A stretch of DNA of 24,914 bases from Syntrophorhabdaceae bacterium PtaU1.Bin034 (GCA_002067405.1 MVRP01000054.1:1-24914), one strand, 5' to 3'. Counted from the stretch's first letter, positions 1-8,420 are shown. Notes: a model not told the origin generated them from the sequence alone. Program-made: numbers and translations.

Positions 1-100
1 GGAAGGAGGCTTCCGAGAGGCCCCGGCGGTAGGCGAGGGCACGGGAGAGGGTGGAGCGGGCGGGGTGGGGGAGTGCGGGACTGTAAACATTCTCTGTCAT
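1..100 (-). CDS. Unidentified protein, N-terminal fragment cut by window edge
   Basis: An open frame on the minus strand starts with ATG at 100 and stays open for 33 codons to the window edge. Its translation begins MTENVYSPALPHPARS and is Ala/Arg/Leu-rich with GC-rich third positions, unlike the AT-rich DNA just upstream. A good ribosome-binding site (AGGTGA) lies about four bases before the ATG on the minus strand. The sharp base-composition change at about position 85-100 supports a gene start here. Too little is visible to name a family, and nothing resembles a signal peptide. Confidence 0.45.
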   Translation of the reverse strand, partial: MTENVYSPALPHPARSTLSRALAYRRGLSEASF

Positions 101-207
101 GATTCACCTGGTTCTATCCTTATTGCCATGCTTCCTGGCTGCCTGTCGGAAATATAATGTCTAATTATGTGATCCGGCTTTAAGTCACTCACTATATCGT
201 GCCTTGA

Positions 208-262
208 TTAAGCCTTTATGAAGCCAATGTTAAGATTCGGTTAATTGTTAAGAAAGGCTTAA
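208..262. repeat. 10-bp inverted repeat with two TGTTAAG direct repeats in an AT-rich gap
   Basis: TTAAGCCTTT at 208-217 is matched exactly by its reverse complement AAAGGCTTAA at 253-262. Between the arms lie two copies of TGTTAAG (228-234 and 246-252), 18 bp apart. The 101-356 gap carries no gene and lies upstream of the leftward gene that starts at 100, so this is best read as a regulator-binding region. There is no U-tract to suggest a terminator. The regulator is unknown. Confidence 0.35.
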
Positions 263-356
263 AAAGAGAACGCAGAATATTGCACGACAGCGGTTCGAAC
301 GGTACAAGATGGCTGGACGCTGCCCTTTTTGACCTCTTCGATCAACAGGGCCCGCA

Positions 357-1694
357 TTACGTTTCCCTCCCGCCATCCGCCCCTGAAGCAAGAGGTTTTA
401 TCAGCACCTTGTCGATCCGGTGTCCATCCATGTCGACCACCTCAAACCGCCATCCGCCCCATTCGAAAAAAGAACCCGCAGAGGGAATACGACCGAAATG
501 GAACAGCATGAAACCTCCGACCGTATGGTAACGGTCGTTTTCCTCCTCCGCAATTATGTCGACCCCGAAGATGTCCTTAAACTTCTCGACCGGAAGAAGG
601 GCATCCAGGAGCCACGAGCCGTCATCGCGCTTAACGGCATCGGGGTCCGTGTCGACATCGACAGAGGGTAAGTCACCCATCGTAGCCTCCAGGATGTCAT
701 GGAGTGTGATAATACCTTGTATGCTCCCATACTCGTCAACAACAAGGGCCACGTGAGTACGGGAGTGTTTGAAACCCTCAAGCACGGTAAGCGCCGGCAG
801 GCCTTCCGGAATAAAAAGAGGCGGGGCGAGAAGAGATACGAGATCTATCGGCTCGCCGGTAACCACCCTGTTCCAGAGTCCTTTTATGGAAACGATCCCG
901 AGTATGTTATCCGGATCGTGCCGGTAAACCGGGAACTGGGAATGTCCGCTTGATGCCATCTTCTGCCAGTTCTCCTCCTGGTTGGCATCGATGTCGATGG
1001 CAACCAGGTCCGGCCGGGGCGTCATCAGGTCATTAACCTTTCGATCTCCCAGATGCAAAACACGGTTCACCATGTCCTGTTCGTTCTTGTCGAACACGCC
1101 CGCTTCCGTGCACTCGCTGATGATGATTTTCACCTCGTCTTCCGTGATCCCGTTTTCCGGTTGGTGGCGAATCCCCAGGACTCGAAGGGCCGCATTGGTG
1201 GAGAGGCTCAGAAGACCGATTACAGGGGCCGCAACCGTGGAAAGGAGACGCATGGGCGCAGCCGCAAATGCCGCTATGCGTTCAGCCCGGCTCAGCGCCA
1301 TGCGTTTGGGCACGAGTTCTCCGATGACGAGTGAGAGATAGGTAATGCCGACGACGACTATGCCTATGCCGAGATGCGAGCTGTAAGGGGCAAGAGGAGG
1401 GATTCCCTTGAGCCAGGCGGAAAGCTTTTCTGCAATGGTCGCTCCGCCGAAAACACCTGCCAATATGCCGACGAGCGTGATGCCCACCTGGATGGTGGAA
1501 AGAAATTTGTTCGGCTCTTTGAGGATATGCAGCGCTTCTTTGGCGCCGCTATCGCCGTTTTCTGCGAGTTCCTGAAGCCGGGTCTTCCTGGCCGACACCA
1601 TGGCCATCTCCGCCATGGCAAAGACGCCGTTAACCACGACGAGGGCGATAATAATGATTATCTCGGTAAATAATGGGCCAGAATCATCCGACAT
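357..1694 (-). CDS. CNNM/HlyC-CorC family membrane protein (DUF21-CBS pair-CorC domain)
   Basis: This 445-residue protein has the full order of the bacterial CNNM/'hemolysin' family. An N-terminal DUF21 membrane domain spans roughly residues 10-190, with hydrophobic segments near 10-30, 70-90, 110-130 and 150-170. A CBS pair follows at about 220-345; LMTPRPD opens the first CBS and VALVVDEYG marks the second. A CorC_HlyC domain closes the protein at about 360-437. Family members are inner-membrane proteins tied to Mg2+ or Co2+ homeostasis, and the CBS pair binds adenine nucleotides. The start at 1694 keeps the first membrane segment, although no strong Shine-Dalgarno precedes it. The gene appears monocistronic, and the substrate cannot be deduced. 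Confidence 0.9.
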   Translation of the reverse strand: MSDDSGPLFTEIIIIIALVVVNGVFAMAEMAMVSARKTRLQELAENGDSGAKEALHILKEPNKFLSTIQVGITLVGILAGVFGGATIAEKLSAWLKGIPPLAPYSSHLGIGIVVVGITYLSLVIGELVPKRMALSRAERIAAFAAAPMRLLSTVAAPVIGLLSLSTNAALRVLGIRHQPENGITEDEVKIIISECTEAGVFDKNEQDMVNRVLHLGDRKVNDLMTPRPDLVAIDIDANQEENWQKMASSGHSQFPVYRHDPDNILGIVSIKGLWNRVVTGEPIDLVSLLAPPLFIPEGLPALTVLEGFKHSRTHVALVVDEYGSIQGIITLHDILEATMGDLPSVDVDTDPDAVKRDDGSWLLDALLPVEKFKDIFGVDIIAEEENDRYHTVGGFMLFHFGRIPSAGSFFEWGGWRFEVVDMDGHRIDKVLIKPLASGADGGRET

Positions 1695-1889
1695 TTCTGA
1701 ACGGAGGTTAGTTTACCACACATCGGTAATTCGTTCCAGCCGGGTTTGGCGGTGTGCCGGTTCATTTGTGCGGTCCGGGTTTATCCGGAGGCGGCAATTG
1801 ATCCGGTGCATCGGCCCGCTCCGTAAGTGTCTTTTATTGGTGGACTTCTTTACAGCCCTTTCGCCGTTCTTCTTTACGGCCGGCCCTTT

Positions 1890-2666
1890 TCACGAAAACG
1901 TGAACCCGCCAAGGGATTCAGACGCCAAAATCCCGGTAATGACAGGTCGCTCACAATCGGGCTTTGCTGCAGAGAACCGCTGATAATCACAGGTGAATTC
2001 CACAAAAAACCTCGCGTAATCGAGAGCCTCTTTCAGGCCCATCGCCCAAAACCCGGCGTTAAGCGGTGGAAGCAATCCGTTCCCACCATTAAAAAGGTAT
2101 TCAGGAAACTCGGACCTTCCGCTGAAGCAGCAGCCGAAGGGATGAGGCGGGAAGTTTTGCCGGACAGTAAAACTGTCACGGGAATCCTCATTTGAGGTCG
2201 GTTGCGCGTCAAGACCGATGGTCACGGCTTTGGCTATCGGACGTGAACCGTCCTCGCGCCAGCCGGCCAGAATGAACTCTATTTCGAATCGTACAGGCCG
2301 GCCGTCACCTCTCCGGTCGGCGGCACGGTTCTTCAACTCGGTTTTGATGCCTTCGATCAGGTAATCCAATACCGTTTCATATATATTGTTGCCCGTGTAT
2401 TTCGATTCGAGTGATTTTAAGACCATATAAAGCGAGGTATCGTTCAGCTCAGCCGAATTGGCGAATGCCAGGACGAACGTGCTGTTTGCCATCCGGACGG
2501 GGAACATGCGTTTCTGGTCCCCCGGCTGGTCGACGGCAAAGGGAATACCTGCGGGCCTGAATCGGTCCGGTCCTTCTAACGGCCCAATGGCCTCGTTCGC
2601 GGACATATACGTATCAACCGCAAGGGCAACGCCTTCCGGGACTGCAACGGCAACTGCGATGGGCAT
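1890..2666 (-). CDS. Proteasome-fold (Ntn-hydrolase-like) protein of unknown function
   Basis: A 258-residue cytoplasmic protein. The start at 2666 is preferred over an upstream in-frame ATG because a strong AGGAGG lies just before it. The N-terminus (MPIAVAVAVPEGVALAVDTYMS) resembles strand 1-2 of proteasome beta and HslV-like subunits (A-x-x-x-x-EGVVLAADxR). Later segments also follow that fold: a KRMFPV turn, a FVLAFANSAEL strand, FILAGWREDGS, and a helix GLKEALDYARFFVEFT. The catalytic N-terminal Thr of true proteasome subunits is absent, so activity is doubtful. This call rests on pattern resemblance, not on a clear family signature. No membrane segment is visible and the neighbours give no functional hint. 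Confidence 0.5.
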   Translation of the reverse strand: MPIAVAVAVPEGVALAVDTYMSANEAIGPLEGPDRFRPAGIPFAVDQPGDQKRMFPVRMANSTFVLAFANSAELNDTSLYMVLKSLESKYTGNNIYETVLDYLIEGIKTELKNRAADRRGDGRPVRFEIEFILAGWREDGSRPIAKAVTIGLDAQPTSNEDSRDSFTVRQNFPPHPFGCCFSGRSEFPEYLFNGGNGLLPPLNAGFWAMGLKEALDYARFFVEFTCDYQRFSAAKPDCERPVITGILASESLGGFTFS

Positions 2667-2773
2667 TTCTCTCCTCCTTTGTAGACAACTGTTTCTGGAG
2701 CGACGCCATGTCCTTGAGCCAATCAGCAACTGCAAACGTCATTCACGGTGTCCTATTTGCCTGTTCGGACCAC

Positions 2774-2796
2774 GAGCCCAAACAGACGTTTGGCTC
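2774..2796. repeat. Imperfect hairpin-forming inverted repeat
   Basis: GAGCC(C)AAAC and GTTTGGCTC flank the four-base loop AGAC, with one bulged C. On the plus strand it is followed by only three T. It lies between two leftward genes and could be a weak 3' structure for the small membrane-protein gene ending at 2826. Confidence 0.25.
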
Positions 2797-2825
2797 TTTG
2801 GAATAGCTTGGGACAGACGAAGCGG

Positions 2826-3110
2826 CTATGCGGGCGGGCCTCGGTAACATATCCCCGAGGTGAGGATTCCGAGCCCAACGCCTTGCATCACTTCAGCGAG
2901 GTTGAGGTAGAGCACCTGAAGATCAAGCTGAGGGGCAAAAGTTGCCTGACTGACCGCGGAACATAAAGAGCCACGCATAAAGCAGATCGGGCAGATGCTG
3001 CGCAGGGAAACATCGTGGTAATCAAAGGCGATGACGATTGCCGACAGCAGATACGCAGAGAAGACCAACAACAATAGCTTGGGCAGGGGTTTCGGCTGTA
3101 AGATCCTCAT
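2826..3110 (-). CDS. Small membrane/exported protein ending in a YRGPP motif
   Basis: A 94-residue protein starting MRILQPKPLPKLLLLVFSAY, with one strong N-terminal hydrophobic segment (about 8-30) that is a signal anchor or signal peptide. The mature part holds two Cys in SICPICFMRG and a second hydrophobic stretch, and it ends ICYRGPPA. The start at 3110 is chosen so that the protein begins just before the hydrophobic segment; a longer frame reaches 3185 but adds only a basic, untypical leader. The C-terminal YRGPP tail also ends the otherwise different protein at 14106-14393. The family is not known to me. The tail suggests a class of small envelope proteins found near metal-transport genes (inference). 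Confidence 0.6.
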   Translation of the reverse strand: MRILQPKPLPKLLLLVFSAYLLSAIVIAFDYHDVSLRSICPICFMRGSLCSAVSQATFAPQLDLQVLYLNLAEVMQGVGLGILTSGICYRGPPA

Positions 3111-3355
3111 CGCCTTTAGTATATGGCGGTGCCTTGTCCTTTGCAACGCTCCGATTCTTTGTGCCCGCAGGGATAGCGTGAGCAAAATCTGGAAGATGCT
3201 CCTGCGGGGATGAATGGCTGCTTGAGTGGCCAGAGGCTCCGCGTACCGGAAAGGTCAGGAAACCCATTCTTCGACGGGCCGGGAGACTTGTGTGCAAAGT
3301 TACAAGAGACGTAGGGCAGGGCGGCCATTCACAGCGTCTGCCGGATCCCGCTTCA

Positions 3356-4435
3356 TCAACGATGCCCCTTCAGGAACAGAATCTGTCCGATATCCATGAT
3401 GATGAACCGGGAAGGATCAAGCTGTCTCGAGGCAATTTTTTTCTTGAGGTCGATCGCAGGGTAACCGGCCGGCTCGTCGCCAAGCTCAAAGGTTCCCCAC
3501 TGCATGGGAATGAAATAGCTCGCCTCAAGGTCCCGGAACGCGTCAAGGCACTCGTCGATGTCCATATGGGCATAGTGCATAAACCAGCGGGGATGATACG
3601 CCGTGGTCGGCATGAGGGCGTAATCGATGCCCGGATATCTTTTCCCTATCTCCTTGTAACCAATGAAATAGCCGCTGTCACCACCGAAATAGATGGTTGC
3701 GGAAGGGGTAATGAGCAGGTAGCTCGCCCACAGGGAAGTGTTCACGGGCTGACCGAGCCTGCGTGACCAGTGCTGGGCGGGAAGGGACACGAGACGGATG
3801 GAGTTCCCACAATCGATTGTCTGCCACCAGTCGATCTCCGTCACAACGCTTTTGCCCATACCCTTCACGTAATCGCCCAATCCGGGAGGAACAAAAACCC
3901 TGGTCGAAAAAGGAAGGCTTCTGAGGGTCTTCTTGTCCAGATGGTCATAGTGGTTGTGGGAGATGAGCACATTCAAACGAGGGGCAATATCCTTGAGGTC
4001 GTCCAGCGGGAGGGCCGGCGGCGTCTTTCTCTTCGGCAAGAGGGCCCGCTCGGAGAAGATAGGATCGGTGAGCCAGTACTGTCCGTTGAGCCTTATCAGG
4101 AACGTGGCGTGGCCGATCCACGCGATGAAGTCGTCCTGGCCCGACTCCTGTATCCGCTTCTTCATATCCGGGAGAACGTGCGGCAAATACGCCTTTTCAT
4201 CGGAGCTGTACCGGGCCTTCCGGGAAAGGCGCCATTGTATAAGCCCCTTCAGACCACGTTCTTCCATTGGAAGCCACGGGTTGAAGTACCGGTCTCCTTC
4301 TTTGTGAGGGGCGTGCAGCAGTACAGGGTCACGGCTCATGACAGTTCGCCTCCAGGCGGACTCATCAAATGGAGGCGGGTGCTGACAGGATAAGATAAGG
4401 AGAAGAGCGGAGAAGGTAACAAACAGCCGGAACAT
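3356..4435 (-). CDS. MBL-fold metallohydrolase lipoprotein (UlaG/NAPE-PLD-like)
   Basis: A 359-residue protein whose N-terminus is a lipoprotein signal with lipobox LILSC (Cys17), so it should be lipid-anchored in the envelope. The start at 4435 places the signal correctly; a longer frame to 4519 would bury it. The metallo-beta-lactamase motif HNHYDH (about 160-165) supplies the dinuclear metal ligands, with further likely ligands at QHWS (His222), GGDSGY (Asp253) and HMD near 290. The GHATFLIRLNG strand before the active site and the DPIFSER segment are typical of the NAPE-PLD/UlaG-like subgroup, which cleaves phosphodiesters or lactones. The true substrate is unknown. It is divergent from the phosphoesterase gene at 4701. 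Confidence 0.88.
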   Translation of the reverse strand: MFRLFVTFSALLLILSCQHPPPFDESAWRRTVMSRDPVLLHAPHKEGDRYFNPWLPMEERGLKGLIQWRLSRKARYSSDEKAYLPHVLPDMKKRIQESGQDDFIAWIGHATFLIRLNGQYWLTDPIFSERALLPKRKTPPALPLDDLKDIAPRLNVLISHNHYDHLDKKTLRSLPFSTRVFVPPGLGDYVKGMGKSVVTEIDWWQTIDCGNSIRLVSLPAQHWSRRLGQPVNTSLWASYLLITPSATIYFGGDSGYFIGYKEIGKRYPGIDYALMPTTAYHPRWFMHYAHMDIDECLDAFRDLEASYFIPMQWGTFELGDEPAGYPAIDLKKKIASRQLDPSRFIIMDIGQILFLKGHR

Positions 4436-4660
4436 AGCGTACACATTTTGGACTGCCTGCCCGTGCCGTGTCAATACCAACCAAGAATCCGATGACCGAC
4501 AATATGGGTGGCGTGGCATTCCGCCCCATGAGAGGCGATTGCAAGGGGGATAGGGGATTGCGCGGGCAGTACGTGGAGAATGAAGACAGTCTTACCTCTT
4601 TCGATTTGTCATTGTCTGGCGCGACCGCCGTCTCCGGTCAGCAGTGCGAAACCCTGCCGG

Positions 4661-4689
4661 TTGCTATCGCTCCTTCGTTTAGGTATAGT
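4661..4689 (+). promoter_or_regulatory. Possible sigma-70 promoter for the phosphoesterase gene
   Basis: TTGCTA (4661-4666) and TATAGT (4684-4689) are separated by 17 bp. The start would fall only a few bases before the ATG at 4701, which would make the message nearly leaderless and partly remove the AGGA ribosome site. The call is therefore tentative. Confidence 0.3.
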
Positions 4690-4700
4690 GAGTAGGATCC

Positions 4701-5507
4701 ATGAAGCCGAACGCATCGCGATACTGCATAAGATCAGTCGTAATCCTCTTGCTGCTCTTTGTGCCCCTCCTTGCGTGGGCTATCGGGCCCTTTGCCATAG
4801 TCAGCGACAGCCACGTGGGGGCAAAGAATTCTGTGTACGGCACGGTAATAGAACGGCTGGATGAACGGAATGTGAGCATGATCATCCACGCGGGTGATGC
4901 CATAGACAGGCCGGGAAGCTCCAAGCAGTGGGCAAAGTTCCTGGAGATCACGGGTCCGGGCAAGACGCTTCACCTTGTGCCCGGGAATCATGACATATAC
5001 GGCGAACAATCGCTCAAGGTATACCTTCGGTTTTTCCCCAGGCTCTACTATTCCTTCTTCGATGGCGACACACTCTTTGTCCTTCTCAATACGGAGCTTC
5101 CCGGGCAGGAGAGCATGGTGACCGGCGAGCAGTTTTCGTGGCTTGTTACCGAACTGAGCAGATCGTTCCGATACAAGTTCGTGTTCCTCCATGAGTCGCC
5201 TTATCCTATCGTGCGCCTCCACGGCCTCGACCGGCATGAAGAGCCACGGGACCGGCTTCACCGATTGTTCGTCCAAAAAGGAGTTTCCCTTGTTGTTGCC
5301 GGTCACGATCACATCTACGGCAGGACCGAAAGGGAGGGCATCACGTACGTCATTGCGCCTCAAACAGGCGGGTGGCTGCCGCCGTCCTTTGTGACTAACG
5401 GGAGCTCTTTCGGCTATATATTGGCTGACAGGAAGGGCAGTTGCTACTCCTTCACGGTCCTGGACATGGAGGGCAAGGTAAAGGACCGGTTCTCCATAAG
5501 CCGGTGA
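4701..5507 (+). CDS. Exported calcineurin-like metallophosphoesterase
   Basis: A 268-residue protein with a classic signal peptide (basic start, hydrophobic core at 12-26, cleavage near AWA), so it acts outside the inner membrane. The five metallophosphoesterase motifs are all present in order: DSH (36-38), GDAID (65-69), GNHD (95-98), the lone His at HESP (164) and GHDH (201-204). These ligate two metal ions and catalyse phosphomonoester or phosphodiester hydrolysis. The rest of the protein gives no hint of substrate. The upstream 265 bp is shared with the divergent MBL lipoprotein gene, so the two envelope hydrolases may be co-regulated (inference). Confidence 0.9.
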   Translation: MKPNASRYCIRSVVILLLLFVPLLAWAIGPFAIVSDSHVGAKNSVYGTVIERLDERNVSMIIHAGDAIDRPGSSKQWAKFLEITGPGKTLHLVPGNHDIYGEQSLKVYLRFFPRLYYSFFDGDTLFVLLNTELPGQESMVTGEQFSWLVTELSRSFRYKFVFLHESPYPIVRLHGLDRHEEPRDRLHRLFVQKGVSLVVAGHDHIYGRTEREGITYVIAPQTGGWLPPSFVTNGSSFGYILADRKGSCYSFTVLDMEGKVKDRFSISR

Positions 5508-5526
5508 AGCATGGCCCATTTTTTTA

Positions 5527-5574
5527 TTGACAAGAGACTTCTTACTATCTAATATCTGAACACATATTCATATT
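5527..5574 (+). promoter_or_regulatory. Consensus promoter with overlapping ArsR/CadC-type operator
   Basis: TTGACA (5527-5532), a 17-bp spacer and TAATAT (5550-5555) make a near-perfect sigma-70 promoter. An inverted repeat ATnTGAA-N6-TTCAnAT (5554-5573) covers the -10 and the expected start point, twelve bases before the regulator's ATG at 5586. That position and its AT-rich TGAA/TTCA arms match operators of SmtB/CadC repressors, so autorepression is predicted. Confidence 0.65.
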
Positions 5575-5585
5575 AGAGAGCGATC

Positions 5586-5948
5586 ATGGCAAGGAACAGG
5601 GAAGACACCTGCGAAGTCCTGTGCATCAATCACGAGAAGGTGGCCGCGGTGCGTGAAGTGATGCAGACGGACAAGGTCGTGAAGAAACTGGCCGAAACAT
5701 TTAAGGTCCTCGGGGACCCCACCAGGACCAAGGTGCTCTATGCCCTGTCCCAGGACGAGTTGTGCGTGTGCGATCTGGCATGTCTCCTCGGAAAAACCCA
5801 GTCGGCCATCTCGCATCAACTCCGGATTCTCAGGAACCTGGACCTCGTGAAGTACCGGAAGGAGGGGAAGATCGCCTATTACTCGCTGGACGACGAGCAC
5901 GTGCGGACCCTCTTCAGGGAAGGTCTGGAGCACGTAATGGAAACATGA
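5586..5948 (+). CDS. ArsR/SmtB-family metal-sensing repressor, CadC-like
   Basis: A 120-residue winged-helix repressor. ELCVCDLA (Cys60, Cys62) in the recognition-helix region is the alpha3 metal site of ArsR/CadC proteins. The N-terminal Cys9, Cys13 and His16 match the extra alpha3N ligands of CadC, which binds Cd/Pb/Zn. A C-terminal DDEH...H pattern (Asp103, His105, His116, Glu119) resembles the alpha5 Zn site of SmtB/CadC. The DNA-reading helix is TQSAISHQLRILR. It lies 59 bp upstream of the P1B-ATPase gene and carries palindromes before itself and before the ATPase. The simplest reading is a metal-derepressed efflux unit. The start has only a weak GAGAG ribosome site. Confidence 0.9.
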   Translation: MARNREDTCEVLCINHEKVAAVREVMQTDKVVKKLAETFKVLGDPTRTKVLYALSQDELCVCDLACLLGKTQSAISHQLRILRNLDLVKYRKEGKIAYYSLDDEHVRTLFREGLEHVMET

Positions 5949-5968
5949 TTTTTTTATCGTTTTATATG

Positions 5969-5986
5969 AACAAATGCGCATATGTT
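5969..5986 (+). promoter_or_regulatory. Near-perfect 18-bp palindrome before the P1B-ATPase gene
   Basis: AACAAATGCGCATATGTT is symmetric except for one base pair. It shares TGAACA, CATAT and a following TTAGAGA with the operator region at 5551-5578, so it probably binds the same ArsR protein. No clear -35/-10 pair was found here, so it may be an internal operator within a repressor-ATPase operon. Confidence 0.55.
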
Positions 5987-6007
5987 TGTTAGAGAACAGG
6001 AGTAAAG

Positions 6008-8335
6008 ATGAATATTGACGCTGACGCTGAAAAGGTACTGACGGTAAAAGGCATGGATTGTGCCGACTGCGCGGCTCACGTGCAGAAGGAAGTCTCGAAG
6101 GTGGCGGGTGTCGCTTCCGCCGAGGTATCCCTCGCTACAGGCAAACTAAAGGTTATTCCGGCGGGTGGCCTGTTAGACGAGGCGAGAATCATCGAGGCCG
6201 TGAGAAGGGCAGGCTACGACGTGGAAGCTGAAGATGTGTACAGGGGCGTCCTGCTCAACGTGGAGGGCATGGACTGCGCCGACGAGGAGGTCCTGATCAG
6301 GAAGAAGATGGAAGCTTTTCACGGAATCAGGTCCTTCGACATCTACCTGGTGTCGCAGCAACTGAAGGTCACCTACGATCCGACCCTTACCTCTGTTCAG
6401 GACATCATCAAGTCGGTCGCCGAGACAGGCATGAGGGTCTCCATGGTCAGGGAGAAAGGGGAGGCGAAAGCTGCATGGTGGCGGAGTCCCCAGGCGTTTC
6501 TCCTCGCCCTCTGCGGCATTTTTGCCGGAATAGGCTTCCTTCTTCACGCCGTCGGATTCCCGCACCTCGCCGTCAAAGCATTTTTCGGGCTTGCCATTGC
6601 GAGCGGCATTTATTATCCGGCACGCATGGGCATCCTTGCCCTTCGCACGCTTACCTTCAACATCCGGCTCCTCATGACCGTCGGCGCCATCGGCGCCATC
6701 TTCCTCGGCCTTTGGGAAGAAGCGGCGCTGTTGGTATTCATTTACTCTTTCGGCGACGTGCTGGAATCCTATGCGGTGGACCGGGCGAGGGGATCGATCA
6801 GGGCGCTCATGGACCTTGCGCCGAAGGAGGCCCTCGTGCGAAGGAACGGTAGCGAGGTAATGCTGCCGACGGAAGAGATCGTTGTGGGCGACAAGGTGAT
6901 CGTAAAGCCGGGAGACCGCATCCCCATGGACGGCACGGTGGCGGCAGGCGCGTCCTTTGTCGACCAGGCGCCCATCACGGGTGAATCGATCCCGGTAGAA
7001 AAGAGAGCCGGCGACGAGGTCTTTGCGGGCACGATCAACCAGCGGGGGTCCCTCGAAATCGATGTCACGAAACGCGCGAGGGATACGACCATTGCCCGGA
7101 TCATTCATTCCGTCGAAGAGGCTCAAGCCAGGAAATCGTCGTACCAGCGGTTCGGCGAGAAGTTCGGGCAGTATTATACCCCTGCCATGTTCGCTCTGGG
7201 CTTGGGCGTGGCTCTCCTCCCGCCTCTCTTTCTCGGGCGGCCCTGGTTTCCCTTTATCTATAGGGGTCTTGTCGTTTTTGTCGTTTCCTGCACCTGCGGC
7301 CTGGCCCTGTCTGTTCCTATTGCCGTGGTAGCGGCGGTCGCAAATGGGGCCCGAAAGGGTATCCTCTTCAAAGGCGGGGCGTACCTGGAGATTGCGCAGG
7401 AATTAAAAGCAATCGCCTTCGACAAGACGGGTACGCTCACTATCGGCAGGCCGGTGGTGACAGACGTGGTTCCCCTCAACGGCCTGTCCGAGCCCGATGT
7501 GCTCGCCCTTGCCGCGGCCATCGAATCCCGTTCGGAACACCCCCTGGCAGAGGCAATCGTCAGGAGGGCACTGGAGACCGGGGTGACCCCGGCATCGGGA
7601 CTGACCGACTTCGAAGCGCTGACAGGCATGGGCGTGAAAGCGCGCCTCAACGGGAAGACGTATTTAATCGGTACGCCTTCCCTGATGGAACAATATGGGG
7701 TACTGCCGGAAAGTGTTGCACCGCAGCTTGCCCGGTTTGAGGGCGAGGAAAAAACGATGGTGCTCCTGGCAGAGGAGCAGAGGCTGCTCGCCTTCATCGC
7801 CATAGCCGACCAGGTGCGTCCCGGTGCGCCCGACACGGTGGCCCGGCTCAAGGCTGCAGGTATACACGTTGCCATGTTGACCGGCGACAACGAGGGAACC
7901 GCCCGCGCCGTAGCAGAACACACGGGCGTAGATACCTATCTCGCCAACCTTCTCCCGGAGCAGAAAGTCGAGGCAATAAAAGAACTGAAGGAGCGTTTTG
8001 GCAAGATCGCCATGGTCGGCGACGGGGTAAACGACGCCCCTGCCATGGCCGTCTCCGATACGGGCATCGCCATGGGCGGGGCGGGCACCGATGTAGCCAT
8101 GGAAACGGGGGACATCGTCCTCATGTCGGACGACCTTTCAAGGATTCCTTATGTCCTCTCCCTCAGCCGGAGGTCGATCAACAATATCAGGCAAAACACC
8201 TTCACGTCCATGGCCATCGTCGCTTTCCTCGTTCCCGCGGCCCTCATCGGCTGGATCGGCCTCGTGCCCGGACTCCTTCTGAATGAGGTGAGCGGCTTGA
8301 TTGTGATCGTAAATGCCCTGAGGCTCCTTCGGTGA
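6008..8335 (+). CDS. P1B-type heavy-metal ATPase, ZntA/CadA-like with CTC instead of CPC
   Basis: A 775-residue metal exporter. HMA domain 1 has the intact ligand motif GMDCADC (15-21). HMA domain 2 reads GMDCADEE (87-94), the Cys-Glu variant usual for Zn/Cd/Pb pumps. The catalytic set is complete: TGES (324-327), phosphorylation loop DKTGT (472-476), HP (511-512), TGDN (625-628) and GDGVND (671-676). The P1B membrane segments are visible, with the last pair after residue 700. The transmembrane metal motif of helix 6, normally CPC, reads C428-T429-C430; the Thr codon ACC is at 7292-7294. The ribosome site is a modest AGGAGTAA. Repressor context supports Zn/Cd/Pb efflux; the missing proline leaves specificity or activity uncertain. 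Confidence 0.92.
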   Translation: MNIDADAEKVLTVKGMDCADCAAHVQKEVSKVAGVASAEVSLATGKLKVIPAGGLLDEARIIEAVRRAGYDVEAEDVYRGVLLNVEGMDCADEEVLIRKKMEAFHGIRSFDIYLVSQQLKVTYDPTLTSVQDIIKSVAETGMRVSMVREKGEAKAAWWRSPQAFLLALCGIFAGIGFLLHAVGFPHLAVKAFFGLAIASGIYYPARMGILALRTLTFNIRLLMTVGAIGAIFLGLWEEAALLVFIYSFGDVLESYAVDRARGSIRALMDLAPKEALVRRNGSEVMLPTEEIVVGDKVIVKPGDRIPMDGTVAAGASFVDQAPITGESIPVEKRAGDEVFAGTINQRGSLEIDVTKRARDTTIARIIHSVEEAQARKSSYQRFGEKFGQYYTPAMFALGLGVALLPPLFLGRPWFPFIYRGLVVFVVSCTCGLALSVPIAVVAAVANGARKGILFKGGAYLEIAQELKAIAFDKTGTLTIGRPVVTDVVPLNGLSEPDVLALAAAIESRSEHPLAEAIVRRALETGVTPASGLTDFEALTGMGVKARLNGKTYLIGTPSLMEQYGVLPESVAPQLARFEGEEKTMVLLAEEQRLLAFIAIADQVRPGAPDTVARLKAAGIHVAMLTGDNEGTARAVAEHTGVDTYLANLLPEQKVEAIKELKERFGKIAMVGDGVNDAPAMAVSDTGIAMGGAGTDVAMETGDIVLMSDDLSRIPYVLSLSRRSINNIRQNTFTSMAIVAFLVPAALIGWIGLVPGLLLNEVSGLIVIVNALRLLR

Positions 8336-8380
8336 CCGGGCGATCTACGGAAAAGGGGAGCCTATTGCAGTTCTTTTTTC

Positions 8381-8420
8381 TTGACGGTCGGCAATTAGAC
8401 TGATTATAATAATCATTATC
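8381..8420 (+). promoter_or_regulatory. Promoter with Fur box abutting the first fur start codon
   Basis: TTGACG (8381-8386) and TATAAT (8405-8410) are spaced by 18 bp. GATTATAATAATCATTATC (8402-8420) matches the 19-bp Fur consensus at 17 positions, covers the -10 and ends directly at the ATG at 8421. Transcription would begin within a few bases of the start codon and no Shine-Dalgarno is visible, so the message is probably leaderless. Confidence 0.75.

Noticed and set aside
3770..4393. 207-codon frame on the plus strand inside the MBL gene
   Set aside because: The minus strand carries a complete MBL motif set, and the plus frame has none.
6173..7126. 317-codon antisense frame inside the P1B-ATPase gene
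   Set aside because: It is the reverse strand of a gene with strong motifs and shows no ribosome site or recognisable domain.
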